From the NCBI GenBank assembly GCA_030323885.1, contig CM059193.1, positions 58,548,042 to 58,612,041 of the forward strand: a stretch of DNA of 64,000 bases, given 5' to 3'. A model generated the notes under the pieces. It did no database searches, was not told where the DNA came from, and saw only the letters and a program-made list of their open reading frames with translations. Origin of the DNA: Branchipolynoe longqiensis (taxonomy: Eukaryota > Annelida > Polychaeta > Phyllodocida > Polynoidae). Of the stretch, positions 1-11,728 are shown one piece after another (positions within the stretch are counted from its first letter, which is position 1; every line of letters starts with the position of its first letter). A program made the translations under genes and the position numbers.

Positions 1-71
1 ATAATAGTGGTGGTAGTAGTAGTAATAGTAATGTGTGCATTTTGGGTTCTTTCTCCTCAAAGGGGTTGCCA

Positions 72-1775
72 TCAAGAAGTAGGTGACCCCATCTTGGCAC
101 TGTAGCTCATGTTTACCGGACTCGAATGTGAACTGTTTACCGACTCGGACTTGGCACCGCCACCAGACGCAGAGGTAGCTGGGTTGCCCGAAGGACCGGG
201 GCGATGCCCATGTAGCGGATGGCCTGGGTGGTGATGCGGGTGTGGTGGTGGTGGGGGATGGTGGGGGTGGTGGTGATGGTTCACGGGCATGGCTTCTGGG
301 AAGACCGGCTTCATGGCAAAGTAGGGGCTGAAGGACTGCCCTCCAGGCCCCAAGCCGTACTGACCGGGCAGGCCTGGGTAGTAGTTCATTCCGCCTGCCG
401 CCTGCAGGTTGAAGGCAGCCTGCGCTGCCTGCGACGCCGGGTCCACGGACATCGTCATGACAGGGTGAAGCGACGGACACAGGCCCGGCTGACCGGGCAT
501 CGAGACCGGCGGGGGACTGATGAGTCCTGAAACGGGTGGTGCCGATGATGTATGACCTCCGCTCCCACCGCCGCTACCTCCGCCGCTGCCGCCTCCTCCG
601 GGGTTCAGATATTTACCCCCGGAGGCCTCCGATTTTACCTTGTTGGGACTAGGAGAACTGTCGGTACTCATCTTGGACGAGCTGCTGGAGACGGGACTAA
701 CGCCAGTTGGCTGCTGCTGCTGCAGTGCCTGCTGGTGTTGACCATACGAGAAGCCCTGGTTCACACCAGGCATGCTGCCATACATGCCAGGGGTTCGCAA
801 GCTGGCAATGCCGGGGATCGGACGCAGATCATTAGGTTTTGTATCTTGATTGATCCCCTGCATTGGTATCCCGCTCGCGTTGTTGGCATTCTGGCAGTTG
901 CTCGTGGTGGAAACCATCTGCCCCATGACAGAGCCTGAACCAGACGCTTCCCCGCTGGTCCCTCCTCCATCGCTGCTCGTCCCAGGAGAACCGAATTTCT
1001 TCTTCTTTTTCTTCTTCTTTTTCAGCCCCAACATAGGCGGTGAAAGGTTGGTGTTTGCGGTGGTATCATCGCTCACGATGTCAGATATGGAGCGAACGGT
1101 CACCACTTGCACCCACTCTCCCTGGTGCTTACTGCGCTGGTGAGATTTCACTGAATCAGTACGGCGGGCACTGAATTCGCACAGATTGCACTTGAAGGGT
1201 TTACATTCCTTATGGATTAAGAGGTGGCGGCGGAGGTGCTCGGCGCGACTGAGCCGCTGGTCACAAATGTGGCATTGATAGGGCTTAAGCCCCGTGTGTA
1301 CCACCAGGTGGCGCTTCAGCTTATACATGTCGTGGAAGGACCGCGGGCACATGTTACACTTATACGGACGGAAGTCAGAGTGTGTCCGCATGTGTTTACG
1401 CATCTCAAACCAAGAACTGTTTGCCTGGCCGCACACCTGGCAGGTGTTCTTTCCCCCTGGGTCGATTTCCTCCTTTGGCGCGGTCCCCGCCGTTGCGACG
1501 TCGCTGATTTTGGCGCCAATATATGAAAAATAGCCTTCTAGTGTCGACTCCAGATCGTCGAGGCTCTTGTCGGGATCGTCCTTTGAGTTCTTCGGGTTCT
1601 TGGTTGCGATGTGGCCGTTAGGTGACTGTGTGTGTGAATGGGTCGAATGCGCGTGTGCAGTCGCCTGGTGGGCACCAGACACACTAGGGGCTTGCTGATG
1701 ATGTGAGTGAGGATCCACCACCCTCGAACCATTCCCATCCGACTTTGCCTTGGCATTCATTTGGATCGATTCCAT
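72..1775 (-). CDS. C2H2 zinc-finger protein, 567 aa, complete single coding exon
   Basis: Four consecutive C2H2 fingers are visible at residues about 112-132, 140-160, 168-188 and 196-217, each C-x2-C-x12-H-x3/4-H. The first linkers resemble the TGEKP type, so sequence-specific DNA binding in the nucleus is the expected role. After the fingers come a nine-lysine run (252-260, a likely nuclear localisation signal), Ser/Gly-rich and Gln-rich low complexity, a Gly-Ser tract and a His/Pro-rich stretch (about 500-527). The N-terminus is His-rich. The start is well supported: the ATG has A at -3 and G at +4, an in-frame TGA lies 18 bases upstream (1791-1793), and a splice acceptor lies just before that. 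The stop is TGA at 72-74. Codon texture is strongly coding. I cannot assign an orthologue. The disordered tails suggest a transcriptional regulator. Confidence 0.9.
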   Translation of the reverse strand: MESIQMNAKAKSDGNGSRVVDPHSHHQQAPSVSGAHQATAHAHSTHSHTQSPNGHIATKNPKNSKDDPDKSLDDLESTLEGYFSYIGAKISDVATAGTAPKEEIDPGGKNTCQVCGQANSSWFEMRKHMRTHSDFRPYKCNMCPRSFHDMYKLKRHLVVHTGLKPYQCHICDQRLSRAEHLRRHLLIHKECKPFKCNLCEFSARRTDSVKSHQRSKHQGEWVQVVTVRSISDIVSDDTTANTNLSPPMLGLKKKKKKKKKFGSPGTSSDGGGTSGEASGSGSVMGQMVSTTSNCQNANNASGIPMQGINQDTKPNDLRPIPGIASLRTPGMYGSMPGVNQGFSYGQHQQALQQQQPTGVSPVSSSSSKMSTDSSPSPNKVKSEASGGKYLNPGGGGSGGGSGGGSGGHTSSAPPVSGLISPPPVSMPGQPGLCPSLHPVMTMSVDPASQAAQAAFNLQAAGGMNYYPGLPGQYGLGPGGQSFSPYFAMKPVFPEAMPVNHHHHPHHPPPPPHPHHHPGHPLHGHRPGPSGNPATSASGGGAKSESVNSSHSSPVNMSYSAKMGSPTS

Positions 1776-1830
1776 TTTTAGGATGATTTCTCATCAGACC
1801 TGAAGCCCCACACAGAGTCAGCATAACCTG
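1776..1830 (-). other. 5'UTR segment and splice acceptor of the zinc-finger gene
   Basis: Read on the minus strand, a pyrimidine-rich TTTTCAG ends at 1828 and is followed by about 52 bases of leader and then the start codon. An in-frame TGA (1791-1793) inside the leader means this exon cannot extend the protein. The gene therefore probably has a 5'UTR intron with its first exon at higher coordinates. Confidence 0.55.
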
Positions 1831-4283
1831 AAAACATAAAAATAAATCTAAATAATTTCTAGGATAACTTTTCTCCACTAGGCTATGCCGATTATCGGTA
1901 TTATTATTATGATTATTATTCATCATGGACCATATAAGGATCATTAAGACATGAGATTTGGCAATTAATTAATATTTTGAAACTGAAAATCAAACTAGTC
2001 TATGCAATTTCTCACTATGTGTATAAGCACAGTTCATGGCTATACTGCTACACTGCATTTCCATATGGAATATGGCTGACTATATATCAAGCTGTTTGCA
2101 GGCTTATTTGACCTCTGTGTGGGGCTTTCACCATGATAACATCAAAACAAACAGTCGCCAATAAACATGTAAGCAGTATAACCAACGAATTGAACAAATA
2201 GGACACAAAGAGTTTCGGAGCAGAGACAACAAGTTATTAGTAAAGATAAAAACAAACATTTTTTAAGTTTCTGCAAATTATGACTCACTCTGGTTACACT
2301 GGAGTGAGCCCATCTCAGACTGGACGTAGTACGTCTAAATACCACCAGCGATAATATTTAGGTCGTAATATTTTAATTTGTTGGTATTTCAAACGCAAAT
2401 AGTTGATTAAAAATAAATAATTTAAAAGCACCCAAAAATCTTGCTTCGCATTGAAACAACTAAGTCTTTGAAATTGAAAGTATTTAGTAATTCTATTTTT
2501 ATTATATACGAATTCTATTTCATTATATTCTCATAATTTTATAGTGCTGTTGACATTAGGCAGTTTTATATCGGCGAGAGTGTGATGTACACACCATTAG
2601 CCTAATACGAGCAATGGAAACAGCTGGTACTGTGGCATATTTTCAAGTAACTATACATATCGCAGATATCCTGAAGGTTTCTGTATGTGTGTGTGTGGGG
2701 AAGAGAAATACTACCATCACTGGATCTGTAATTTGTACCGGTATAAGGAACACCACACTGGAACAAGTACAGGCAAATTAATGATAATTAGTACAGCTTG
2801 TATGATTATCCCTATAAAATGATCCAAGCAGATTATGTAATTTACAATAACGGCCCTGACTTACCCCCCCCCCCCACCTTATTTAAATACAGAAATGGAC
2901 CACTGAATGTTATTTATGTGTTGAACTTTAAAGGCATTCCAGGAAACTTGGTAATAATATCAAATCAGTATCAACATGTATTGCTATTTTGCATGTGATA
3001 CAACAGTATATAAATGTGAATTACGAAACCATCCCTTAATGTTCAACTGGATCACGAGATTTATTTAGGGTCTGCAACCACAATAAGTCAATGGCAGGCA
3101 GCACTGAGCCCCCCCGCCCCCCGCACCCTCCTACCACCACCACCACAGCGCGCGCGGGCACTCACAACGCATACTGAAATGGTTGGAAGACCAGTTATTA
3201 TATTAAATTTTCAGTTCACCCACCTCCATGATCATCAGTAGGGTAGCCTTTGTAGAAACCGAGCACACCAGTCTCACTATATCCTATTGTCAGTTGTAGG
3301 GAGTGCGGCCAAGGCAATAGCACTACGATAAAGGTTCCTGTCCTTTTTTCTATTTTAGCTGATATTGTGATCGCAAAAAAAAAAAATCTCAACAACCGAA
3401 AACTAAACTGAAGGTGACCTAGATGGATCTTATGGTTACCACCAGTCCACTCAGATTCAAAAAGAAAATCCAGAATGCAAGCTACACATCAGTATGAGTG
3501 TATATCCATCGCGGGGTTTGTTTTTTCCCCCCCACGTCTTCACCCCCCACCTCCCCTCAAACTGCCATTTTGCAATGAAGCACCGCTGCTGCCACCACCA
3601 CACCGCCGCCACCACCACCACCACTCCGCTCACGTGTGAGGGCGGGCGCGCTGCCTAGCAAGCACACACATTGAAATTCAATGTCGTCACAAAATGACTG
3701 GATCTAAAAAAAACACCCTTTCCTCCTCCTCCTCCTCCTACTCCTCACCGTGCCGCTTCGGTCCTTTAAACAGCAATTCCTCGTGTAGATCGACACGTAA
3801 CCTGCCGATACAGAGGATGCATAAAGTGGGTCGGCCGACACGGCCACAGACACTGCCAGCGGGGAGAGGCGGGCGGCGTAGCCGGCTGGGCGGCGCACAG
3901 ACCCCTAGATAGGGCCCCCTAATTTGCATAAAATTTTGCCAATTTTCAGTCTCAGATCGCTCAATAAATCCACGCGTCACAACAGCTATAGTCCAAACAA
4001 CGCAATCCTGGACTCCAGCGAGGCCGAGCGGTACATTTGTGGGCATGCCAGATGAGTGGATACCCGTAAAATCATGCCGCCAGTTTTCCATAAATGGCGG
4101 TCGACCATTTTTACCCCTTGCTGAGAACCAAGAATTCCCCCCAGCAAAACTCGAAGCCAGCCATGTTGCGACGCCAGCTTTGCCCTCAATAAAATCTAAC
4201 ATACCATTTTGCCCGACTTTCGAGGGACCGTTATAACAAAGTTAGAAAAATATAGGATGGATATAACCTTTAAAAATACTCAC
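1831..4283 (-). other. Probable 5'UTR intron of the zinc-finger gene; unique AT-rich sequence with simple-sequence patches
   Basis: No gene is seen. There are C-rich and CAC/CCG-rich patches near 3105-3155 and 3530-3660 and a CTC trinucleotide run near 3720-3745. A good donor, AC|GTGAGT on the minus strand, sits at 4284/4283 and would pair with the acceptor at 1828. The pairing is inferred from signals only; there is no transcript evidence. Confidence 0.3.
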
Positions 4284-4470
4284 GTAAAATCTTGAGTCGA
4301 GGTTAGCCTCTTTTCGTGTTTAACAGCCGCTTTTTTTGCGGCCTGCCCCCTTAGGTCGCGAGGCTCGCATCGTTGGAAAATACCCCCAACTGGGACGGCG
4401 TGACCTACATTTCCGAACGAGGCTGGGTGGAATCCCATGCGGTGCGCGGTATTATCCGGGCGTTCCCGCC
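3530..4470 (-). promoter_or_regulatory. CpG-rich candidate promoter region for the zinc-finger gene
   Basis: This stretch is clearly richer in GC and CpG than the AT-rich surroundings (many CG dinucleotides at 3600-3900 and 4320-4470). It lies upstream of the zinc-finger gene and contains the candidate first-exon donor at 4283. No TATA box was identified. Assignment is by position and composition only. Confidence 0.3.
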
Positions 4471-5289
4471 ACTGTCTGAAATATCGGGAGGCTGTAGTTT
4501 TCATCTTATGTCTGTGTTCTTTGCTTGCCAGACTGCCTCGAATGAATGAAGGTTGGGTGCAAGGCAAACCAAACATTCTATATAACATCGAGTTTATTAT
4601 CAGAGGCATAATCTGTATATAAATGTAGCCATTCCATGATTAAAATGACGGGCAATTTATTATGTTTTCAAAGATTGTAGGCCTACTCATTTTCAAATGT
4701 GATTACATACTTTATTTGTTCTCTCTTCACATATTCATCTTTTGAATTGAGAAACTATGATAACTCTCAAATATGCTTTTAATACTGCCTATTAAAATTG
4801 TTTTCCTTCTAATTAACAACAACCGTCTACTAAAAAAAAACAAAAAAAACATTCACTGTTAAATTCTGCAACCCACCATCTTAAAACTGTGACTGTGTTA
4901 GATTGAAATTAATTCACCATTTTCAATGTGAGTTAATTCCTTTATATAGTTCAGTTGTTGTATAACCAGGCTGATATTTCAATGAAGCACATTGAACTTT
5001 TATTGACTTAACTGGAAGTTAGATATTAATCAGAACCGAGTATGTTGGATGAGCATCTAGTTTAAAAGAATAGTGAGTTTTGCTATGGAAAAGGGCGTAT
5101 GAAACTGCTTTAGTGCCGGTGGTATTTTGTCAGTGCATCACAAATTGACTCTGTATACTAATGTTTACTAGTGTGATAAGTATTTAGTGCACGCACAAAT
5201 ATCTTGAATGGAAACTGTTGATACCATCATGTCAATACTAAATGCTTAAATACTATTTACATACATATGCATATATGTATGTGTATATG

Positions 5290-8200
5290 ACATCATTCAC
5301 AATATCCTTATTCATATTACTTGATATTAGTTGATATTATTTGATATTATTTAATACTATCATTATTTGATACTATCAGTATTTGATGCTATCATTATTT
5401 GATGCTATCATTATTTGATGCTGCCATTATGTGATGCTATCATTATTTGATGCTATCATTATTTGAATCTATCATTATTTGATGCTATTATTGTTTGATG
5501 CTATCATTATTTGATGTTATCATTATTTGATGCTATCAGTATTTGATGTGCTCATTATTTGATGCTATCATTATTTGATGCTATTATTGTTTGATGCTAT
5601 CATTATTTGATGTTATCATTATTTGATGCTATCGTTATTTGATGTGCTCATTATTTGATGCTATCATTATTTGATGCTATCATTATTTGATGATATCATT
5701 ATTTGGTGCTATCATTATTTGATGATATCATTATTTGGTATGCTCATTATTTGATGCCATCAGTATTTGATGCTGCCATTATGTGATGCTATAATTATTT
5801 GAATCTATCATTATTTGATGCTATCATTATTTGATGCTGCCATTATGTGATGCTATCATTATTTGATGCTATCATTATTTGAATCTATCATTAGTTGATG
5901 CTGTCATTATTTGATGCTATCATTATTTGATGCTATCATTATTTGGTGCTATCATTATTTGATGTTATCATATTTGATGTGCTCATTATTTGATGCTATC
6001 ATTATTTGATGCTGCCATTATGTGATGCTATCATTATTTGATACTATCAATATTTGATGCTATCATTATTTGGTGCTGCCATTATGTGATGCTATCATTA
6101 TTTGATGCTATCATAATTTGATGCTATCATTATTTGGTGTTATCATTATTTGATGTGCTCATTCTTTGATGCTATCATTATTTGATGTGATCATTATTTG
6201 ATGCTATCTTCAAATGATATTATTATTTTATGCTATTATTATTATTTTATATTAAAATTATTTGACACTATCAATATCTTTTAAGCAATTACAATGGGAT
6301 ATGATTAGTTTATATTATCGTTACTTTTACCATCAGTGCTTTATGCTAGCAATTTAATACTAAGGTTTTTAATGCTATCACTTTTGATGCTAATTGTTAT
6401 TTTAGGCTATCACTATGTTAATACTATCACTATGTTATGCTGTCATTATTTTATGCTCTCATTATTTTATACTATCATTATGTTATGCTGTTATTATTTT
6501 AAGCTGTCATTATTTTATGCTATCACTATTTTGTACTATCATTATTTTATGACATCATTATTTTATACTATCATTATGTTATGCTGTTATTATTTTAAGC
6601 TGTCATTATTTTATGCTATCACTATTTTGTCCTATCATTATTTTATACCACCATTATTTTAGACCATCATTGATGTATGCTATCAAAGTTTAAACCATCA
6701 TTGCTTTCTACTAGCATTCATTTAAGCTATCATTGATTTCTACTAGCATTAGTTATTAGTGGCATTAGTTAATAGTAGCGTTAGTTTTTGCTAGCACTAG
6801 TTATACTAGCATTATTTTATATCAGCATTAGTTTATACTAGGATTAATGTATGCCAGAATTGGTTTATACCAGGATTGGTCTATACCAGCACTGGTTTAT
6901 ACCAGCATTCGTTTATACCATCATTCGTTTATACCAGCATTAGTTTATACCAGCATGAGTTTATACTAGAATAAGCTTATGCTATCATTTCTTTATAGTG
7001 TCATCAGTTCATACTATCACTAGTTTATGCTAGGACTAGTTTATACTAGCATTATTTTATACTAGCATTAGCTTATACTAGGATTATTGTATGCCATCAT
7101 TGATTTATACCAGCATTGGTTTATACCAGCATTCGTTTATACAACCATTGGTTTATACCAGCATTAGTTTATACCAGCATTAGTTTATACCAGCATTAGT
7201 TTATACTAGAAAAGGCTTATACTATCATTTCTTTATACTATCATTAGTTCATGCTATCATTAATTTATACCATCATGACCACACACCGTGGCTGAATCAG
7301 TTGAGCACCGTGTGGAAGGTCGGGAGTTCGAATCCCAGCTGAGTCAATCCAATGACATATAAAATTGATACGTGTTGCTACCTAGCCTGACGCTTGGTAT
7401 TAATAGGATAGGACAAGGACTGGTTACCTTTTACCACAGTATCTGGATTATGATTATGTGACTGTGTGGGATATCGGGTCATGGTGCCAGCAGCTTGGTC
7501 TCTCAATGAGGCAGCATTATAAAGTCGCCATGAGCGCGCACTGTCACAAGTCTGTACCCGGCCCGATATTACCTTAGATGAAAAACAACAACACACACTT
7601 ATGCTATCATTAGTTTATGCTGCCATTAGTTCATACTACCATGCGTTTATATTGTCATTAGTTTTTACTGTCATTAGTTTAATACCATCATTAGTTTATA
7701 CTGCAATTGGTTTATACTACCATGAGTTTATACTGTCATTAGTTTATGCCATTATTAGTTTAAACCATCATTAGTTTATACCATCATTAGTTTTTACTAC
7801 CAGTAGTTTTTACTACCATTAGTTTATACAATCATTAGTTTATACTACCATTAGTTAATACTACCATTAGTTAATACTATCATTAGTTTATGCTATCAAT
7901 AGTACTTACTATCATGGCTTGAAGTGATCGACTTGATACTGTCGTTTTTAAGCTATTATTCCATAGTATCCTTATTTCAGACTCTCATTTTCTGATACTA
8001 TTGTTATATCACAGTATCATTAATTTTAGTGTCATTATTTTATACTGTAATAATTTTATGCTATCATTATAGTATCACTCTTTTAGGCTATGATTTTGAT
8101 GCTATTATCTTTAATACTGTCATTTTTTACACAGTCAATATTTGATACTATCAGTAGTTGATCTGATCAGTATTTGATACTATCAGTATTTGATACTATC

Positions 8201-9125
8201 AGTTTTTGATAATATTAGTATTTTATAATATCAGTTTTTGATACTATCAGTATTTGATACTATAAGTTTTTGATACCATCAATATTTCATATTATCAGTA
8301 TTTGATACTATCAGTATTTGAATCCATCAGTATTTGATACTATCGGTATTTGATACTATCGGTGTTTGATGCTATCAGCATTTGATGCTATCAGTGACTG
8401 ATACTATCAGGATCTGATACTATCAGTATCTGATTAGTATTTTATACTCTCAGTATTTCATGCTATCAGTATTCGATATTATCAGTATCTGATACCATCA
8501 GTATCTGATACCATCAGTATCTGATACCATCAGTATCTGATACTCTCAGTATTTGATACTATCAGTATTTGATACTATCAGTATTTGATACCCCCATATT
8601 TTATACTGTCAGTATTTGATACTATCAGAATTTGATAATATAGGTATTTGATACTATCAGTATTTGATACTATCGGTATTTGATACTATCAGTATTTGAT
8701 ACTATCAGTATTTGATACTATCAGTATTTGATACTATCAGTATTTGATACTATCCGTATTTGATACTATCAGTATTTGATACTATCAGTATTTGATACTA
8801 TCAGTATTTGATACTACTGCATTTTAATCTATCAGTGTTTGATACTATCAGTATTTGATACTATCAGTATTTGATACTATCAGTATTTGATACTACCACA
8901 ATTTAATCTATCAGTATTTGATACTATCAGTATTTGATACTATCAGTATTTGATACTATCAGTATTTGATGCTGTCAGTATTTGATACTATCAGTATTTG
9001 ATACTACCACATTTTAATCTATCAGTGTTTGATACTATAAGTATTTGATACTATCAGTATTTGATACTATCACTCATATCAGTATTTGATACCATCAGTA
9101 TCTGATACCATCTGTGTTTGATACT
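5290..9125. repeat. 16-bp minisatellite array, about 3.8 kb, with drifting variants
   Basis: The unit is close to ATTTGATGCTATCATT in the first block (about 5340-6270) and ATTTGATACTATCAGT in the last (about 8100-9125). Between them the TTTATACTATCATTAG and TTTATACCAGCATTAG variants dominate (6300-7270 and 7600-7930). Many units keep TGAT-x2-TATCA, a near dyad. The array is broken by one SINE at 7282-7597. The last block is the most homogeneous (long runs of identical units near 8640-9060), suggesting the most recent expansion. Short ORFs inside it are artefacts of the repeat. Confidence 0.95.
7282..7597 (+). mobile_element. SINE alpha-T1 inserted in the minisatellite
   Basis: It has a tRNA-like head with a GGCTGAATCAGT A-box-like segment and GTTCGAATCCC B box, then the shared body (AGGATAGGACAAGGACTGGT) and the T1 tail ending CACAAGTC...ACCTTAGATG and an A/C-rich end. 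Minisatellite units resume directly on both sides. Confidence 0.85.
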
Positions 9126-9352
9126 ATCATTTTGCACTTGAAGAGTCTATGTACATGCAAGAGGATATTTGGGATTGACATTATTGGATTCAGATACATC
9201 GATCTATTAGAAATTGCTCTCCGGCCCCCCAACCCCCATTCTAATCGTTTATACTAACAAGAATAACATAAAAACAACAACAAAGCACATTTCTACTCAG
9301 TGTCCGCGGCTGGTAGAATCCACATAGAGTATTTGACATATTTTCACTTCAA

Positions 9353-9588
9353 TGAAGAGTTCAGGCGCAAAACCATGTAAACGCCAATAAAAAAATCTAG
9401 TTTAAATAAAAGATTTTTAAATGAAAATAATTTTAATTCTCGCTAATTCCACTTTTCTTATGACCATATGGTTATTGTGCAATGAACAAAATAGGAATAA
9501 ACAAAAAATAACTTTTTGTAGGTTTGATTCCAATGTTTACCTCCATTTGTGGATTGGCGTTTACGTGGTTTTGCCCCTGAAATCTTCA
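9353..9588. mobile_element. MITE with TGAAGAGTTCAGGC terminal inverted repeats, copy 1
   Basis: The two ends are inverted copies of about 36 bases with a few mismatches, starting TGAAGAGTTCAGG and running to ACGCCAAT. The interior is AT-rich and has no coding capacity. A second copy of the family is at 36708-36897. Confidence 0.8.
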
Positions 9589-9851
9589 AATATCCCTAAA
9601 GTTAACATTTTAAATAATGAGATACTTCAAATTAAATAACCCATGGCCTACACAAATATGAAATTCAAAGATGAAGACAAGTAAACCATGATATTAACAA
9701 CATTTTTATTTACATGATGTTCTACTTCGAGTTAAAAGTAAGGTCAATCATGAAGATCAATTGAGCATATTATCTTAAACAACTTAAACCATCAGATTAT
9801 GCAACATCAGCTAGAAATCGGTTATACAGGACCAAAACATCCCGCGACAGA

Positions 9852-10611
9852 GACCAGACGGGATGACCGAATGAGTAAGAGGGTCCGTCTCCCTAGATAA
9901 ACGATTCACCCAGTACTTCCAGTACAGGGGTGAAAGACAACGTAGTCTAAATACGGGCGAAAATAGCTTTAGTATGGAACAAGAAGTAGAATGCCTGGCA
10001 CCAGTGTCAAATGGTTACCTATATCAGCACAGAGTTGGTGAAATAGGAGAGAATGCAAAAAGACAAGATGGTGGCCAGAGAACGCCGTCGATTTCACTTT
10101 TAAATTGCATTAAGGTATATGTTTTATTATATCTTCCAACTCAAAAGTAGCACGTAAACATGAAGACATATACAAAGAATAAATATTGCTTATTAGATTG
10201 TGAAGTTAGGCTCTCATAAAGACTCATTTCATTAGCCTGATTTTTCGACCGTTTTTATGTAAGGCTGGTCTTCACCCGTGTACTACAAGTACCGGGTGAA
10301 TCTTTTATCTACCGTCTCCCGTGCTGGTAGATCGTGGGATCGAACCCTGGTCGAGTCAAACCAATGAATTAAAAATTGATACCTGTCACTTTCTAGCCAG
10401 GCGCTCGGCATTATTAGGATAGGGCAAGGACTGGTGTGCTCAGTGTCAGGATAATATGACTGAGTGGGATACCAGGTCATGGTGCCGGCGGCCTTGTTTC
10501 CCAGTGGGACAGCACTATAAAGTCGCTATGAATGCGCACTGTCATAAGTCGGTACCCGTCCTGATATGACCTTTGATGTTACTAGGATGTAAAACAAAAA
10601 CAAACAAACAA
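9852..10611 (+). mobile_element. SINE alpha-T1 with 13-bp target duplication, itself split by a MITE
   Basis: The head GACCAGACGGGATGACCGAA starts at 9852; body and T1 tail end in A/C-rich repeats at 10611. Perfect direct repeats ATCCCGCGACAGA at 9839-9851 and 10612-10624 mark the insertion. The tRNA-like head is interrupted at 9893 by the MITE at 9894-10311. Confidence 0.9.
9894..10311. mobile_element. Mutator-like MITE with perfect 9-bp TSD, copy 1 (418 bp)
   Basis: Terminal inverted repeats of about 40 bases start TAGATAAACGATTCACCC and end GGGTGAATCTTTTATCTA. The 9-bp duplication CCGTCTCCC flanks both ends (9885-9893 and 10312-10320) and lies inside the SINE head, so the precise pre-insertion site is known. 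It has no coding capacity. A 9-bp TSD is typical of Mutator-like elements; the family assignment is inferred. Confidence 0.88.
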
Positions 10612-10631
10612 ATCCCGCGACAGATGGCCCT

Positions 10632-10834
10632 AATACTTAAAAATTGATACTTCTCGCTTCCTAGCCAGGCGCTCGGCATTATTAGGATAGGGCAAGGACT
10701 GGTTGGCTCAGTGTCAGGATAATGTAACTGAGTGGGATATCAGGTCACGGTGCTGGTGGCCTGGTCTACCAGTGGGGCAGCACTATAAAGACACCATGAG
10801 TGCATACTGTCACAAGTGTGTAAAACAACAAACA
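10632..10834 (+). mobile_element. SINE alpha-T1, 5'-truncated fragment
   Basis: It begins in the body (CTTAAAAATTGATACTTCTC) and runs to the T1 tail. The A/C-rich end is followed by (CT)n and (TA)n. It lies immediately right of the complete SINE's target duplication, so it was probably present before that insertion. Confidence 0.8.
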
Positions 10835-11169
10835 AACTGTCTGCCCCTCTCTCTCTCCCCAGTTCTCTCTCTCTATCTCTATCGCTTTCTATATGCATTT
10901 ATACATATATATATATATGTCTGTATATCAGGCATGTGATTGGGTGCAGGAAAAAATGCTGAAATTATTTTTAGGTTATCGTGGGGACACACAGCATCCC
11001 ACTGAGTCACAAGAGGGATGCAAATAGTGTATTTCAGAGGTGTTTCAGAGGCCAGGAAAAAAACGGAATTACAAAAAAAATGGAATACCGATTTCGGCGG
11101 CCAGAAAAAAAACGGAATTCCGGTTAAAACCAGATAAATCACATGCCTGGTATATGTATGTATGCATGT

Positions 11170-11360
11170 CGAACGGACGCTGTGGTTGAATGGGGAAGAT
11201 CTACTTGTCATTATCTAGCTTGGCAGTCGGCATTAATAGGACAGGACAATGACTGTCTTTCTCTGTATCAGGATACTGTGAATGAGTGGGATATTGTGTC
11301 ATGGTGCTGACAGCATATTCTCCTATTGGGGCAACACTATTAAGTCACCATGATATTTGC
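11170..11360 (+). mobile_element. SINE alpha-T1 fragment, internally deleted
   Basis: Head remnant (ACGCTGTGGTTGAATGGG) followed by body and T1 tail segments with many substitutions. It looks old. Confidence 0.6.
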
Positions 11361-11371
11361 TTTTGCTCGTT

Positions 11372-11470
11372 TGTTCTTGTTTTATATCCAAGCAACATCT
11401 AAGGTTATATCAGAATGGGTACAGATTTGTGACAGTGCACACTCATGGAAACTTTAAACTGTGCTGCCCA
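11372..11470 (-). mobile_element. SINE alpha-T1 tail fragment
   Basis: The minus-strand T1 tail, beginning at its A-rich end and covering CATCTAAGGTTATATCAGAATGGG through the ACTTT(A)TAGTGCTGCCC equivalent. It is joined directly to a plus-strand alpha-T2 SINE, giving a head-to-tail composite. Confidence 0.65.
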
Positions 11471-11474
11471 AACT

Positions 11475-11690
11475 AGCATCCGCCTCTCATTCTGGTAGGT
11501 TGTGGGATTCGAACTCACAGGTTCGAGCCCTAGCCGAGTCAAACCTATGACTTAAAAATTGATATGTGTCGCTACCTAGCCTGGTGTTCGGCATTACTAG
11601 GATAGGGCAAGGAGCAGTGGAATGAGAAAAACCAATTGTCCAGTATTGAAATTTCCCCTGCTTAATCAACTAATATACCAAAACAACCCC
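11475..11690 (+). mobile_element. SINE alpha-T2 (short-tail type)
   Basis: It shares the alpha head and body, with B box GGTTCGAGCCC, up to GGATAGGGCAAGGAGCA. It then switches to the T2 tail (CAGTGGAATGAG...AAATTTCCCCTGCTTAAT) and a degenerate poly-A/C end. Confidence 0.8.
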
Positions 11691-11728
11691 CCCGCCCCAA
11701 AAAAACCCATCACATCACACTGTTTTAT

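Noticed and set aside
6336..6662. 108-codon plus-strand ORF
   Set aside because: Lies in the 16-bp minisatellite; the unit happens to lack stops in one frame.
5290..9125. CRISPR-like array
   Set aside because: Regularly repeated units but no unique spacers, eukaryotic context and no cas genes; it is a minisatellite.
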